DNA of 64,000 nt from Arachidicoccus terrestris (GTDB lineage: Bacteria; Bacteroidota; Bacteroidia; Chitinophagales; Chitinophagaceae), in assembly GCF_020042345.1 (NCBI RefSeq), contig NZ_CP083387.1, forward strand, positions 4,402,001 through 4,466,000. The letters are read 5' to 3'. Below are positions 15,473-24,571 of the stretch, piece by piece. How positions within the stretch are numbered: position 1 is the first letter of the stretch; each line of letters begins with the position of its first letter. The notes under the pieces were generated by a model. The model ran no database searches and had not been told where the DNA came from. It worked only from the letters and a program-made list of their open reading frames with translations. A program made the translations under genes and the position numbers.

Positions 15473-15952
15473 ATGGCCAGTACTGGAAATAACGTATTGA
15501 CAAAAGGCATCCCTGAACTAGCGGATGCCTTTGTCGTCCTGGTAAAGACGGAGTGGAATGCTCATTTAGTCGACCGATTGGAAGAAGGGTGTATTCAGGT
15601 ATTGACGGCAGCAGGTGCCTCCTATAAGACGCTGGTTGTTCCTGGTGCCGTTGAACTGCCTTTCGCCGTGCAGCGCTATCAAAACGGTGCATCTAGAAAG
15701 GCGGATGCCTTTATTACACTGGGTACCGTCATTCAAGGCGGAACGCCCCATTTTGAATACGTATGTCAAATGGTTTCAGATGGAGTAACAGCATTGAATT
15801 TGACACTTCCTGTTCCGGTCATTTTCGGTGTACTAACCTTAAATAATGAACAAGAGGCAATTGATCGCACAGGCGGAGTGCATGGTCATAAAGGAGAAGA
15901 GGCGGCGATTACAGCCCTCAAGATGATCGCTCTGAATCGCAGTCTTGATTAA
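15473..15952 (+). CDS. ribH: 6,7-dimethyl-8-ribityllumazine synthase
   Basis: A 159-residue enzyme for the next-to-last step of riboflavin synthesis, joining 3,4-dihydroxy-2-butanone 4-phosphate with the pyrimidine intermediate. Family motifs are present: GAVELPFAVQRY, the phosphate and catalytic segment VIQGGTPHFEYV with the conserved His, and the C-terminal GGVHGHKGEEAAITALKM. Length is normal for a subunit of the pentameric or icosahedral enzyme. Riboflavin synthase, the next enzyme, is encoded separately at 59101. Confidence 0.95.
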   Translation: MASTGNNVLTKGIPELADAFVVLVKTEWNAHLVDRLEEGCIQVLTAAGASYKTLVVPGAVELPFAVQRYQNGASRKADAFITLGTVIQGGTPHFEYVCQMVSDGVTALNLTLPVPVIFGVLTLNNEQEAIDRTGGVHGHKGEEAAITALKMIALNRSLD

Positions 15953-15993
15953 CCAGGTAGTAACGGCAGGCACAAATATTAACTGCTTTGTGT

Positions 15994-16001
15994 TATTTTT
16001 G
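15994..16001 (+). promoter_or_regulatory. Candidate -7 element for the LutA-like gene
   Basis: TATTTTTG matches TAnnTTTG, 77 bases before the ATG at 16079. No well-spaced TTG was found. Confidence 0.3.
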
Positions 16002-16078
16002 TTTTTAGCAAGGTTTTTGGTTATACAGAAAAGAAGCGAATTGAGCTTCTTTTAAAACATTACTACTATTCAAGTGAT

Positions 16079-16801
16079 ATGGATGTTCAACTATTTATAC
16101 CCTGTTTTATAGATCAGCTCTATCCTTCTGTTGCATTTAATATGGTGAAGGTATTGAAAAAAGCAGGCTGTAATGTTAAATATAATACGAACCAGACCTG
16201 TTGTGGACAACCCGCTTTTAATGCAGGTTTTTTTGAAGAGGCGAAGTCTGTCTGTAAAAAGTTTCTGGAAGACTTTAAAACGGAAGACTATATCGTAGCC
16301 CCTAGTGCCAGTTGCACGGGGTTTGTCAAAAACTATTACGGCAAATTGTTTGAAAATTCTTCTCTCGTCCACGATGTCAGATCTATTGGAGAGCGCATTT
16401 TTGAATTCTCCGATTTTATGGTCAATGTGCTGAAAGTGGAAGATGTAGGTGCCAGATTTGAAGGGCGTGCAACTTATCATGACAGCTGCGCCGGTTTGAG
16501 AGAATGTCAGATCAAAGAAGAACCTCGCAGGCTACTCTCGCACGTTAAGGGGCTGGAACTGGTCGAAATGGAGGATACGGCTACCTGTTGCGGTTTTGGT
16601 GGAACCTTTGCGGTTAAATTTAACCCCATCAGTGTTGCGATGGCTGATCAGAAAATCAGGCATGCTGAAGAGACAAAGGCAGATTATTTGATTTCCACAG
16701 ATATGAGTTGCCTGATGCATATTGGTGGTTATGCCGGCAAAAAAGGAACCAATATCAAGAGCCTGCATTTGGCTGATGTACTGGCCAGCGGCTGGGAATA
16801 A
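16079..16801 (+). CDS. LutA/YkgE-type (Fe-S)-binding oxidoreductase subunit
   Basis: A 240-residue protein with two CCG domains: TNQTCCGQPAFNAG near residue 43 and ATCCGFGGTFAVKF near residue 165. Each is preceded by a cysteine-containing segment (FIPCFIDQLYP and YHDSCAGLRECQ). These motifs bind a [4Fe-4S] cluster in LutA, GlpC, glycolate oxidase and heterodisulfide reductase families. The length and lack of extra ferredoxin domains match LutA of L-lactate utilisation. LutB and LutC are not adjacent, so the partner and substrate remain open. Cytoplasmic. Confidence 0.82.
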   Translation: MDVQLFIPCFIDQLYPSVAFNMVKVLKKAGCNVKYNTNQTCCGQPAFNAGFFEEAKSVCKKFLEDFKTEDYIVAPSASCTGFVKNYYGKLFENSSLVHDVRSIGERIFEFSDFMVNVLKVEDVGARFEGRATYHDSCAGLRECQIKEEPRRLLSHVKGLELVEMEDTATCCGFGGTFAVKFNPISVAMADQKIRHAEETKADYLISTDMSCLMHIGGYAGKKGTNIKSLHLADVLASGWE

Positions 16802-16848
16802 AACTCAAAAAATGACGATATTTTTTAATTAAAAGCGCTAGGCAATAT

Positions 16849-17286
16849 ATGGCAAATAATTATTGGCTCGTCAAATCAGAACCCTTCAAATATAGTTGGG
16901 AACAATTTAAAAAGGATAAGAAAACCTTTTGGGATGGTGTACGCAATTATCAGGCGCGTAACAACCTGAAGTCTATGAAAAAAGGCGATCAGGTGTTTTT
17001 TTATCACAGTAATGAAGGTATGGAGATCGTAGGAATTGCTCAGGTCGTCAAAGAATTTTATCAAGACCCTACCACCGATGATGAACGCTGGGTGGCAGTT
17101 GACTTAAAGCCTGTACGGGCATTGAAAGCACCGGTAGATTTGCAGCAAATGAAAGCCGAAAAGCGGTTACAGGATCTAGGACTTGTCCGGCAGGGACGAC
17201 TTTCTGTTTGTCCGGTAACACAAGAGCAGTGGGAAGTTATTTTGGAACTTTCTGATCGTAATGCAAAGGACGGTGGGAAGAAATAA
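16849..17286 (+). CDS. EVE domain protein
   Basis: A 145-residue single-domain protein of the EVE/PUA-like fold. Recognisable are the N-terminal YWLVKSEPFKYSWEQF, DGVRNYQARNNLKSMKKGD and QVFFYHSN. EVE domains are known or suspected to bind modified bases in DNA or RNA. The gene is 47 bases after the LutA-like gene. Nothing nearby suggests a restriction system, so it is likely the common stand-alone housekeeping type. Confidence 0.9.
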   Translation: MANNYWLVKSEPFKYSWEQFKKDKKTFWDGVRNYQARNNLKSMKKGDQVFFYHSNEGMEIVGIAQVVKEFYQDPTTDDERWVAVDLKPVRALKAPVDLQQMKAEKRLQDLGLVRQGRLSVCPVTQEQWEVILELSDRNAKDGGKK

Positions 17287-17336
17287 AGGATATGCGTGAA
17301 TAAGCACTTGATCTGTTATCCACTGAAGATAAAATT

Positions 17337-17386
17337 GACCCGGTAGTAAACCCCTGGCGATGCAAGGGCTGACTGCCGGGTCTTTA
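17337..17386. terminator. Bidirectional terminator
   Basis: GACCCGGTAG (17337-17346) pairs with CTGCCGGGTC (17373-17382), with an inner CCC/GGG pair. It lies between the converging EVE gene and the barrel-protein gene. Short T-rich runs follow in both directions. Confidence 0.6.
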
Positions 17387-17462
17387 TGTTGACTGATCCT
17401 TGGTTTGGGTTTCTATAGGTTAACAACAGCCCAGTTAAAACGGCTTCGGTTTCAAAACCAGG

Positions 17463-18917
17463 TTATAATCCCAGTTTAATGCGGAGGCCGCCATCAGTCA
17501 TCCTGATATTCTGGTTGAATAAATGATTGCTCATAGGTATACTGATAAAGGGTTCAATGGAGAGTGATTTGCTTTTATTGAGGGGTTGTTTAAATCCAAA
17601 AGAAAAATTAATAAAACCTGCAAAATCCTTAGATCCGACCTGATCTTCAGGGAGTACTTCTTTTGTCCTGATATCTGATGCGATGCTTTGCATCGCATCA
17701 GGCTTGAGAGGTTGACCATTTTTTGCTTCGAAAGCGGAGGTCTGCATTTCAGCAATGGCGTATTTACGTTCTACCTTGTCGGAGAGGACAGCCAAGGCAG
17801 ATACCCCGGTACCGATATAAATTTTCTGGCTGATATGATAGCGAAGCTCCAATGGAACATTGAGGCCAGTTGCCGTAGCGTCAATTGAAGACAGCGTTCG
17901 TCCGGATGAAACAATCGTTGCCTGCTGGTCCGCATCTTTAGATCCGCTAAGCTCTGTATAGGCCAGACCCGAATTGATTGAAAGGCGGTTACTTAGTCTG
18001 TAACCGACGCTGACGCCATAACCCATATTAAGTTTTGCAGCATTACTTACTGCCGGTATAACCACCACACCCATGTTCCATTTCCTTGCAGACTGATTAT
18101 CATCCAGGTTAAAATAACCTTTGTCATCAAAATATGCGTCCTTATTCATGACTGCAGCAGATTTATCAGCCTCATTTGAGTGTGAGACTACAGTGGCTAC
18201 CCGTTGTTCATCAGCCTGGGCGGCAGGTGTTTCTATATAAGTATATACAGGCCCCACCGGAGGTATTCTGAGCCCTGGAATATTGCGCTGACGATTTGTA
18301 TTGATGGACACCAAGCCATCCTCATAAATATGTGCAGCAGCGGTCCGGTCGTTTTGTCCAAAGGGATTGCCAAGCGGGATGATGCCTGTCTGTTCAATTA
18401 AATAAGGAAAATTAAATAACCGGCCTGATGGCATATGCACATCTGGTTGACCGATGGGCGTACTACCAAGGCCAACGCTGTTTTGTAAAGACGCAAGTGC
18501 TCTCTCGTGCCCCGTTTTGCCAATGTCACTACTGATCTGATCATTGGTAGGTAGTGACCGACCGTTGTTGTTATTATCCCTGTTCTGGCTTTGCGGTGTC
18601 TCTAGCTGTTCGGATGTTGTAGATGTTATTTGACCGGCAGGCCTGCTATTTGCGGGCTGAGCATTCCTGTGATTAGCCAGGTAAAGCCATCCTGCCCCAG
18701 CGGCCAATACCAGGGCAGCTGCAATGCCTATCCATGGTCGTAACAGGGACCGGATCCGAGTGCCGGCGTGGTCCCCCGATTCACTAATGCCAGTGACCGT
18801 GTTGGCCTTGGCCTCCATTGCGGCAAAGCGTTCCCAGGCGCCCTCTTTATAAGGAAGTTCGCTGTCTCTTAGCTTATCTGCCAACTGGCGAATAATATCT
18901 TTTTCTTCGTTGTCCAT
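17463..18917 (-). CDS. Sigma-linked membrane protein with outer-membrane beta-barrel-like domain
   Basis: A 484-residue protein directly downstream of an ECF sigma factor. The N-terminus (about 1-60) is cytosolic in type and contains LADKLRDSELPYKEGAWERF, common in Bacteroidota proteins encoded next to sigma factors. A single membrane helix follows at about 62-82 (IGIAAALVLAAGAGWLYLAN). A long low-complexity linker rich in N, S, T and Q comes next. The C-terminal 210 residues look like a small porin-type barrel (YGVSVGYRLSNRLSINSGLA to DGGLRIKLGL). By position it could act as an anti-sigma factor or sensor. How one chain carries an inner-membrane helix and a barrel is not clear; the helix may place the whole protein in the inner membrane. 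Confidence 0.7.
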   Translation of the reverse strand: MDNEEKDIIRQLADKLRDSELPYKEGAWERFAAMEAKANTVTGISESGDHAGTRIRSLLRPWIGIAAALVLAAGAGWLYLANHRNAQPANSRPAGQITSTTSEQLETPQSQNRDNNNNGRSLPTNDQISSDIGKTGHERALASLQNSVGLGSTPIGQPDVHMPSGRLFNFPYLIEQTGIIPLGNPFGQNDRTAAAHIYEDGLVSINTNRQRNIPGLRIPPVGPVYTYIETPAAQADEQRVATVVSHSNEADKSAAVMNKDAYFDDKGYFNLDDNQSARKWNMGVVVIPAVSNAAKLNMGYGVSVGYRLSNRLSINSGLAYTELSGSKDADQQATIVSSGRTLSSIDATATGLNVPLELRYHISQKIYIGTGVSALAVLSDKVERKYAIAEMQTSAFEAKNGQPLKPDAMQSIASDIRTKEVLPEDQVGSKDFAGFINFSFGFKQPLNKSKSLSIEPFISIPMSNHLFNQNIRMTDGGLRIKLGL

Positions 18918-18987
18918 GCTAAGCGCTTACCTGGTTGTTAAAAATTATTTTCATTTATTCTCTATTATTTTATAAGCCTCCTACCCT

Positions 18988-19557
18988 TCAACATGCGCTA
19001 AACTTAGTGGTGTACAATGCTCTTAATTTGCTTTTGGCCCTGGTTAAAAACACCCTGGAGCTGCTCACGGGTATATCCAGCATTTTTGCAATTTCATCAT
19101 GAGAGTATCCTTCCACTTCGTAAAGATTAAACACCAGTTTATGTGTATCGGGCAATTGGTTGAGTAACGACATAATGTCCGCAATATCCATATCCATGGA
19201 AACTGGTGCGCTGGCCAAATAGGCTCCTGCCTTTTCAATTTCGCTGGTGTTAAAATTGCTTTTTTGCTTACGGATATGGTCAATGGCCGTTCTGGACGCA
19301 ATCTTGGCAATCCAGCCTCTGAACGATTTACCATAACTTTCAGGTTCGTCAGGTCCTGAAAATCCCTCAATATGTTTAAAGATCTTCATGAAGGAGTCAT
19401 TAACCAATTCTTCTGCGTCATCTGATAAACGTACATAGCGCAAAATGACCCCCATTAAATAGCCATAAAAAGTCCGGTACATCTTCTCCTTAGAAGATGC
19501 ATCATTGTTTTGACAGTCCTGGACAAGGCTTTTAATGCTGGGTGCGTCGCTTTTCAT
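18988..19557 (-). CDS. ECF-type RNA polymerase sigma factor
   Basis: A 189-residue sigma-70 family protein. Region 2 is seen in MYRTFYGYLMGVILRYVRLS, DAEELVNDSFMKIF and the segment after it. Region 4 is seen in LPDTHKLVFNLYEVEGYSHD and KMLDIPVSSSRVFLTRAKSK. I prefer ATG 19557, which gives a typical ECF length; the frame is open to 19635 with a lysine-rich extension. The downstream membrane protein, 70 bases away on the same strand, is the likely regulator of this sigma factor. Target promoters are unknown. Confidence 0.9.
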   Translation of the reverse strand: MKSDAPSIKSLVQDCQNNDASSKEKMYRTFYGYLMGVILRYVRLSDDAEELVNDSFMKIFKHIEGFSGPDEPESYGKSFRGWIAKIASRTAIDHIRKQKSNFNTSEIEKAGAYLASAPVSMDMDIADIMSLLNQLPDTHKLVFNLYEVEGYSHDEIAKMLDIPVSSSRVFLTRAKSKLRALYTTKFSAC

Positions 19558-19739
19558 CAATATGACCCTGACTTTTGTTCGTTTGGGATGCTTGAGTCCT
19601 TTTTTTGATTTGAATGTAATGGTATCGTCAATCATATTAGTTCCGATAACTATATCACTGTCAACGATTACTCAAATGTAATCATTATTCAAATAACGGG
19701 GTACTAAGGAAAAGTTTCCATTATGCCCCGGCTCGCCCA

Positions 19740-20447
19740 TTAATTTTCCATGAGTCTCAGACCCAGCTTTGTTTTACTGTCTGAACTTCCAAAGACTCCT
19801 CTGGCCCAAACAGTGTAAATATGCCCCTTTTTAAACTTTACTTCAGATTTAGTCGCCAACACTTTTTGCGTCTCACTGTTGATGAGTTTTAGCGTGTAAT
19901 TGTCAGATGGAGAGATCGCCTCGAATTCCGTAGCTTTTGAATATGCGATATCTGCCAGATCAGGACTGCTGCCACCACTTAATTCCAGGCTAAGCTTGGG
20001 CGCATCGGCACTCATGTTGGCAAAACGAATGGCTGCTTTAGTCGTATCCATATTGCTTAGGCTATCTTGCAGCATAACCAACTTAATATCGCCGATGGTA
20101 TCGGTCACAAATAATGAGTAAGCCACCCCCGGTTCCAGAGAAAATTGCTGGGAACCAAGCAGCTCATTGGAGTTATGAAGTGTTACTCCAAATACTCTAA
20201 AACCCGGATAGGCGCTCCTGTATGAAAGAACCGTATCATAGCCAAATAATGTCGGAAGACTGTTTACCTTGTTTTCTGAGATGAAATCCAGCGGCCCTGA
20301 GCCTGGAGCTGCATTAATTAGGGCTACGCCTGCCGCCTGAACACTGTAGTTATTATCGTCCTTCAGACAGGAAGTGATACTAAAAGCTGCAATTGCCAGT
20401 ATCAGCCATACACGCATTTTGATTGCTTTTTCAATCATCTTTTTCAT
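19740..20447 (-). CDS. DUF4397-type lipoprotein
   Basis: A 235-residue exported lipoprotein. A signal peptide with lipobox SITSC (Cys27) is followed by an all-beta region with the features of DUF4397: VALINAAPGSGPLDF near residue 40, later IRFANMSADAPKLSLELSGG and a C-terminal KKGHIYTVWARGVFG. The function of the family is not established. It lies upstream of the sigma factor gene on the same strand with a 105-base gap (to 19635), so it may or may not share its transcript. Confidence 0.75.
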   Translation of the reverse strand: MKKMIEKAIKMRVWLILAIAAFSITSCLKDDNNYSVQAAGVALINAAPGSGPLDFISENKVNSLPTLFGYDTVLSYRSAYPGFRVFGVTLHNSNELLGSQQFSLEPGVAYSLFVTDTIGDIKLVMLQDSLSNMDTTKAAIRFANMSADAPKLSLELSGGSSPDLADIAYSKATEFEAISPSDNYTLKLINSETQKVLATKSEVKFKKGHIYTVWARGVFGSSDSKTKLGLRLMEN

Positions 20448-20774
20448 GGTCGTTTTTATTATGTGTTTTTTGCTGATTGGCCAGTTGAGAAAGGCCGTTT
20501 CAGTTATTTGCTTTATTGATTATACAAACGCCTGAGCGAGGAAAAACGCTACACAGAATTGTAATTATTGTTTAAATAGAAACAGGGCGAATCTATCCCC
20601 GTTGCGACATTTAAACGGCCAACCGATGTTAGTAACAGATTTATTGTATAGCTTGACCTGATAAGAGGCAAATGAATGTTTTACACTACCTGAAATCCGG
20701 TATATTATTTTTTTTCATGGTTTTGGCTTAGATTTTGTATTTCCTTGTGAAATAAACAATTGCAAATTAAAAAA
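20448..20774. other. Divergent intergenic region
   Basis: About 330 A/T-rich bases separate the divergent DUF4397 and small barrel genes. It must hold both promoters. I see only an off-register TTAGATTTTG near 20730 and no clear terminator or RNA. Confidence 0.4.
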
Positions 20775-21242
20775 ATGAGTATGAAGAAAATTCTCCTAGC
20801 GTTTACTGCTCTGCTGCTTATTGGAGCCGCACAGCAGCTGCAGGCACAATCCTATCGCACTGCAGGTGGATTATTCATTGATTTTGGTAATGGTGCTACA
20901 CTTGTAGGTCCTCATGTGAAGCATTTCGTCAATAATCATGATGCGATACAGGGTATGGTACTATTTGGCAATGGGCTAACTCTTTTAGGAGCAGAATATT
21001 CTTATAACGAGGCGATTCGTAATGCACCAGGATTGATGTGGAATATAGGTGTTGGCCCACAGGCGGCTTTTGGAGATGGGAGTACAGATTTTCTGGTCCG
21101 CCCGGCCCTGGGGATTGAGTATAAAGTACCAAGTGCACCGATCAATTTTGGCTTTGACTGGAGACCTATGTGGGTTTTAACCCACGGATCTAATTTCGAA
21201 GCTGGCCGTTTCGGGATTGCATTTAGGTATGTATTTCATTGA
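20775..21242 (+). CDS. Small outer-membrane beta-barrel-like protein
   Basis: A 155-residue exported protein. The signal peptide is MKKILLAFTALLLIGAAQQL, ending at LQAQ, followed by alternating hydrophobic beta strands rich in Gly and aromatics (GGLFIDFGNGATLVG, INFGFDWRPMWVL) and a C-terminal FGIAFRYVFH typical of barrel closing strands. ATG 20775 or 20781 are both plausible; an upstream TTG at 20760 also keeps the frame. Function unknown, probably an outer-membrane protein. Confidence 0.72.
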   Translation: MSMKKILLAFTALLLIGAAQQLQAQSYRTAGGLFIDFGNGATLVGPHVKHFVNNHDAIQGMVLFGNGLTLLGAEYSYNEAIRNAPGLMWNIGVGPQAAFGDGSTDFLVRPALGIEYKVPSAPINFGFDWRPMWVLTHGSNFEAGRFGIAFRYVFH

Positions 21243-21593
21243 TGATAAGGTAATTGCATAAATGTTGAAGTGATGTACTTCTTCATTTGACCTCAGATAA
21301 AGCGCCTTTTTGACGTTGGTATATTTCTTTTTCCAATAAAGAAAGCAGCCGGCGGCGGAAAGGCGTTTTCTATTTTCACTTTAGTGCATAAAAAGCGACA
21401 ACAAATTGTTTTATTATGCAGAATCTTTTCTACTTTCACAGGATTAATGTGGCTTTTAGCCGAAGTTTCTTATAATAAAATAACATTATGTCTAAGACTA
21501 TTATAAAATATTGACTAAGTTGATTAGTTTTATTGAAAAAGATATTGTATTTTTGAATTTCTGAATAATCTAACTTAAAAACTCTCTTATAGC
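21243..21593. other. Intergenic region upstream of recA
   Basis: About 350 bases without an ORF. The last part holds the candidate recA -7 element (21548-21555). I see no convincing terminator for the barrel-protein gene and no LexA-type box that I can name with confidence for this phylum. Confidence 0.4.
21548..21555 (+). promoter_or_regulatory. Candidate -7 element of recA
   Basis: TATTTTTG matches TAnnTTTG and lies 38 bases before the ATG at 21594. TTG triplets occur 12 and 25 bases upstream, both outside the usual spacing range. Confidence 0.4.
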
Positions 21594-22664
21594 ATGAGTA
21601 ATGTAAATGCGGAAAAATTAAAAGCGTTAAAGCTAACGATTGATAAAATTGACAAAGATTTTGGGAAAGGCAGCGTCATGATGATGAACGAAAAGCCTAA
21701 TAGTGTAATAGACTCAATATCAACCGGCTCAATTGGTCTTGATACTGCGTTGGGTATTGGTGGATTACCAAGAGGACGTGTCGTTGAAATATACGGACCG
21801 GAATCTTCGGGTAAAACCACTTTAGCGACCCATGTCATCGCTGAAGCACAGAAAAGAGGGGGCATGTGTGCCATCGTAGATGCGGAACATGCCTTTGACA
21901 GCAGCTATGCCCGCAAATTGGGGGTAGATGTTGATAATTTATTAATCTCCCAGCCTGATTATGGCGAACAGGCGCTGGAAATCACAGACCGTTTGATACT
22001 TTCAGGTGCCTTAGATGTAGTTGTTGTAGACTCAGTAGCGGCCTTGGTGCCTAAAGGAGAACTGGAAGGAGAAATGGGTGATTCTAAAATGGGCTTGCAG
22101 GCGCGTCTGATGAGTCAGGCATTGCGTAAACTGACAGCGACTATCAGTAAGACCAATACTATTTGTATTTTTATCAATCAGTTACGTGAAAAGATCGGTG
22201 TAATGTTCGGCAACCCTGAAACAACTACCGGTGGCAATGCGCTTAAATTTTACGCTTCTGTACGTCTGGACATCCGTCGCGCTGCACAGATTAAAGATGG
22301 TGATGTACCTATTGGTAACCGTGTAAAAGTTAAAGTTGTAAAAAACAAAGTGGCTCCTCCGTTTCGCAATACTGAATTTGATATTATTTTTGGACAGGGA
22401 ATTAGCAAAATCGGGGAAATCATCGATATGGGTGTCGAATTGGGCATCGTTGGTAAAAGCGGCAGCTGGTTCAGCTATGAAGGTAGTAAATTAGGTCAGG
22501 GCCGTGATGCGGTGAAAAGCTTATTATCTGATAATCCAGATCTAGCTAATGAAATTGAAGGAAAGATCAGAGCAAAACTTTCTGATCAACAGGCACCCGA
22601 AGATACGGCAGCTGCAGTAGACGAGGCCGCCGAAGCTGCAGAGAAAAAAGCGGCAAAAAAATAA
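21594..22664 (+). CDS. recA: RecA recombinase
   Basis: A 356-residue RecA. It forms filaments on single-stranded DNA and drives strand exchange and the SOS response. Walker A is GPESSGKT at about 68-75. Other family markers are [35 protein letters not shown], the L2 region [20 protein letters not shown] and the [12 protein letters not shown] region. The C-terminus is an Ala/Glu/Lys-rich tail typical of the family. A strong terminator follows. Confidence 0.98.
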   Translation: MSNVNAEKLKALKLTIDKIDKDFGKGSVMMMNEKPNSVIDSISTGSIGLDTALGIGGLPRGRVVEIYGPESSGKTTLATHVIAEAQKRGGMCAIVDAEHAFDSSYARKLGVDVDNLLISQPDYGEQALEITDRLILSGALDVVVVDSVAALVPKGELEGEMGDSKMGLQARLMSQALRKLTATISKTNTICIFINQLREKIGVMFGNPETTTGGNALKFYASVRLDIRRAAQIKDGDVPIGNRVKVKVVKNKVAPPFRNTEFDIIFGQGISKIGEIIDMGVELGIVGKSGSWFSYEGSKLGQGRDAVKSLLSDNPDLANEIEGKIRAKLSDQQAPEDTAAAVDEAAEAAEKKAAKK

Positions 22665-22693
22665 AAAGAAAATGTGTTAGTAAATTTGCATAT

Positions 22694-22718
22694 ACGGATA
22701 GCCTCGGCTATCCGTTTT
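22694..22718 (+). terminator. recA terminator
   Basis: ACGGATAGC (22694-22702) pairs perfectly with GCTATCCGT (22707-22715) around a CTCG loop, followed by TTTT. Confidence 0.85.
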
Positions 22719-22770
22719 GCATTAGAGGAATTCTCTGATACCGCCTGATACGTGCGTGGTTCCTCCAAAG

Positions 22771-22806
22771 AAAATCCTCAGCAGAATCTCCATTCCTACT
22801 GAGGAT
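22771..22806 (-). terminator. ndk terminator
   Basis: On the minus strand the arms ATCCTCAG (22799-22806 side) and CTGAGGAT (22774-22781 side) pair around a 17-base loop and are followed by TTTTCTTT. Confidence 0.7.
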
Positions 22807-22839
22807 CTAATATATATAATGTGAGATCTACGGGAGGGC

Positions 22840-23256
22840 TTAGAATCTTTCCAGTCTGGAGAAGAAGAAATTTCCTTCGATCTGTGCATTTTCGTCACTG
22901 TCACTGCCATGAACCGCATTTTCACCGATTGAGGCAGCAAACTGCTTACGGATGGTACCTTCAGCAGCTTCTGCTGGATTAGTAGAACCAATCAGGGTTC
23001 TGAAATCAGCGACTGCATTGTCTTTTTCTAAAATAGCGGCTACGATCTGCCCACTGCTCATGAAATCAACCAGTTCACCATAGAAAGGGCGCTCTTTGTG
23101 TACTTCATAGAAAGCACCAGCCTGCTCTTTGGTCAGTTTGGTCCATTTCATGGCTTTGATAGTAAAGCCAGCTTTAATGATCTGATCTAAGATAGCACCG
23201 GTGTGGCCTTTGGCCGTAGCATCCGGTTTAATCATGGTAAAAGTTGTATTGCTCAT
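22840..23256 (-). CDS. ndk: Nucleoside diphosphate kinase
   Basis: A 138-residue kinase that transfers the gamma phosphate between nucleoside triphosphates and diphosphates. It opens [15 protein letters not shown] and carries the active-site His116 in [17 protein letters not shown]. The start ATG at 23256 (MSNTTFTM) fits the usual family N-terminus. The frame stays open for seven more residues upstream, but a -7 element lies there. It is convergent with recA. Confidence 0.96.
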   Translation of the reverse strand: MSNTTFTMIKPDATAKGHTGAILDQIIKAGFTIKAMKWTKLTKEQAGAFYEVHKERPFYGELVDFMSSGQIVAAILEKDNAVADFRTLIGSTNPAEAAEGTIRKQFAASIGENAVHGSDSDENAQIEGNFFFSRLERF

Positions 23257-23274
23257 ATTTTTTAAGATTGGCCG

Positions 23275-23282
23275 CAAAAGTA
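23275..23282 (-). promoter_or_regulatory. Candidate -7 element of ndk
   Basis: TACTTTTG on the minus strand matches TAnnTTTG and lies 18 bases before the ATG at 23256. It excludes the upstream in-frame start at 23277. No TTG at a proper distance was found. Confidence 0.45.
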
Positions 23283-23392
23283 AAACTTTTTAACCAATAA
23301 ACAGATGGTAGTTTTTTCCTCCTGTTGCCTTGTAGTAGATATCCAGCTGTTATATCCATGTTTGACCCTCCAGGGCTCATTTTCCCCTACTT

Positions 23393-23422
23393 TTGCTAAC
23401 CGCATAAAATCAGTTATTTTTG
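23393..23422 (+). promoter_or_regulatory. Promoter of the DHH phosphoesterase gene
   Basis: TTG (23393-23395), 19 bases, then TATTTTTG (23415-23422) matches the Bacteroidota pattern. It would give a leader of about 85 bases before ATG 23515. Confidence 0.6.
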
Positions 23423-23514
23423 CGCCTGCTGGATTTTGGCATTGAACGGCAATTATTGAAATTAAACCTCCTGTTTCATTGAGATCAGGACTTTTGATCA
23501 CTGAAAAATTATAC

Positions 23515-24531
23515 ATGAAACCGATAACTGAATTTTATACTTTGCTGAATGATACGATCATTTCCAAAAAAGTAGTGATTACCATGCATCAAAAGCCGGA
23601 TGGAGATGCAATGGGCTCAACCCTCGCACTTTATCATCTACTGGTCAAATTGGGCCACCAGGTACAGGTCATCTCCCCTACTAACTGGTCATCTTTTCTG
23701 GACTGGATGCCCGGAGCTGATCTTGTCTGGGATTATGAAAAAAGCCGGATGGAGAGTGAAGCCTGTATCAATGCTGCTGAGTGGATTTTCTGCCTGGATT
23801 TTAATGTTTTATATAGAACAAAAAATATGGAACAGGTATTAACTGAAGCTAAGGCAGTTAAAATACTGATCGATCACCACGAACAGCCTCAGACAGAGGC
23901 CTTTGATTATGGTATCAGTATTACCGCTAAAAGCTCCACCTGTGAAATGATTTATGATTTTATCATTGCCAGCGGACATCGTGATCTGATTGATCCGGAC
24001 CTGGCTAGCTGCATCTATACAGGTCTTATGACTGATACGGGTTCATTCAGGTTTCCTTCTACCACTGCTTCCGTTCATTTAGCTATTGCTGACCTGAAGA
24101 ATTTGGGACTGAATCACAGCCTGGTACACGAACATATCTATGATTCCAATTCAGAGGAGCGGCTTCGCTTTCTCGGTAATGCCTTATTAAAGCGTATGGA
24201 AGTGCTTTATGAATACAATACGGCAATTATGACGATTCCGAAATCCGATTTACTGACATTCCACACAAAGACCGGTGATACGGAAGGGTTGGTCAATTAT
24301 TTACTGTCGCTGGATGGCATCCGCTTCGGGGCAATCGTTATTGACCGGGATGAAGAGCGTAAATGGAGTTTCAGAAGCAAAGGTGATTTTGATGTAAATC
24401 TGTTTGCCCGTAAGCATTTTAATGGCGGAGGACATAAAAATGCTTCAGGAGGCAATTCCCCGGATTCGCTGGCGGAAACTGTCCAAAAATTTAAAACGGT
24501 TTTATTAGATTATAAGTCTGCTTTGAATTAA
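23515..24531 (+). CDS. DHH-family phosphoesterase (NrnA-like)
   Basis: A 338-residue DHH/DHHA1 protein. The metal-binding motifs are seen in VVITMHQKPDGDAMGSTLAL, FCLDFN, KILIDHHEQP and TGLMTDTGSFRF. The DHHA1 substrate-binding end is HFNGGGHKNASGGN. Relatives such as NrnA degrade short oligoribonucleotides and dephosphorylate pAp. c-di-AMP or pGpG hydrolysis is also known in the superfamily, so the exact substrate is open. ATG 23515 is preferred; the frame extends to 23479. The FKBP gene follows 40 bases later, probably in the same operon. Confidence 0.9.
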   Translation: MKPITEFYTLLNDTIISKKVVITMHQKPDGDAMGSTLALYHLLVKLGHQVQVISPTNWSSFLDWMPGADLVWDYEKSRMESEACINAAEWIFCLDFNVLYRTKNMEQVLTEAKAVKILIDHHEQPQTEAFDYGISITAKSSTCEMIYDFIIASGHRDLIDPDLASCIYTGLMTDTGSFRFPSTTASVHLAIADLKNLGLNHSLVHEHIYDSNSEERLRFLGNALLKRMEVLYEYNTAIMTIPKSDLLTFHTKTGDTEGLVNYLLSLDGIRFGAIVIDRDEERKWSFRSKGDFDVNLFARKHFNGGGHKNASGGNSPDSLAETVQKFKTVLLDYKSALN

Positions 24532-24571
24532 TATTGCGAATCCAAATAATTAAAGATCTCATAAATTTAAA

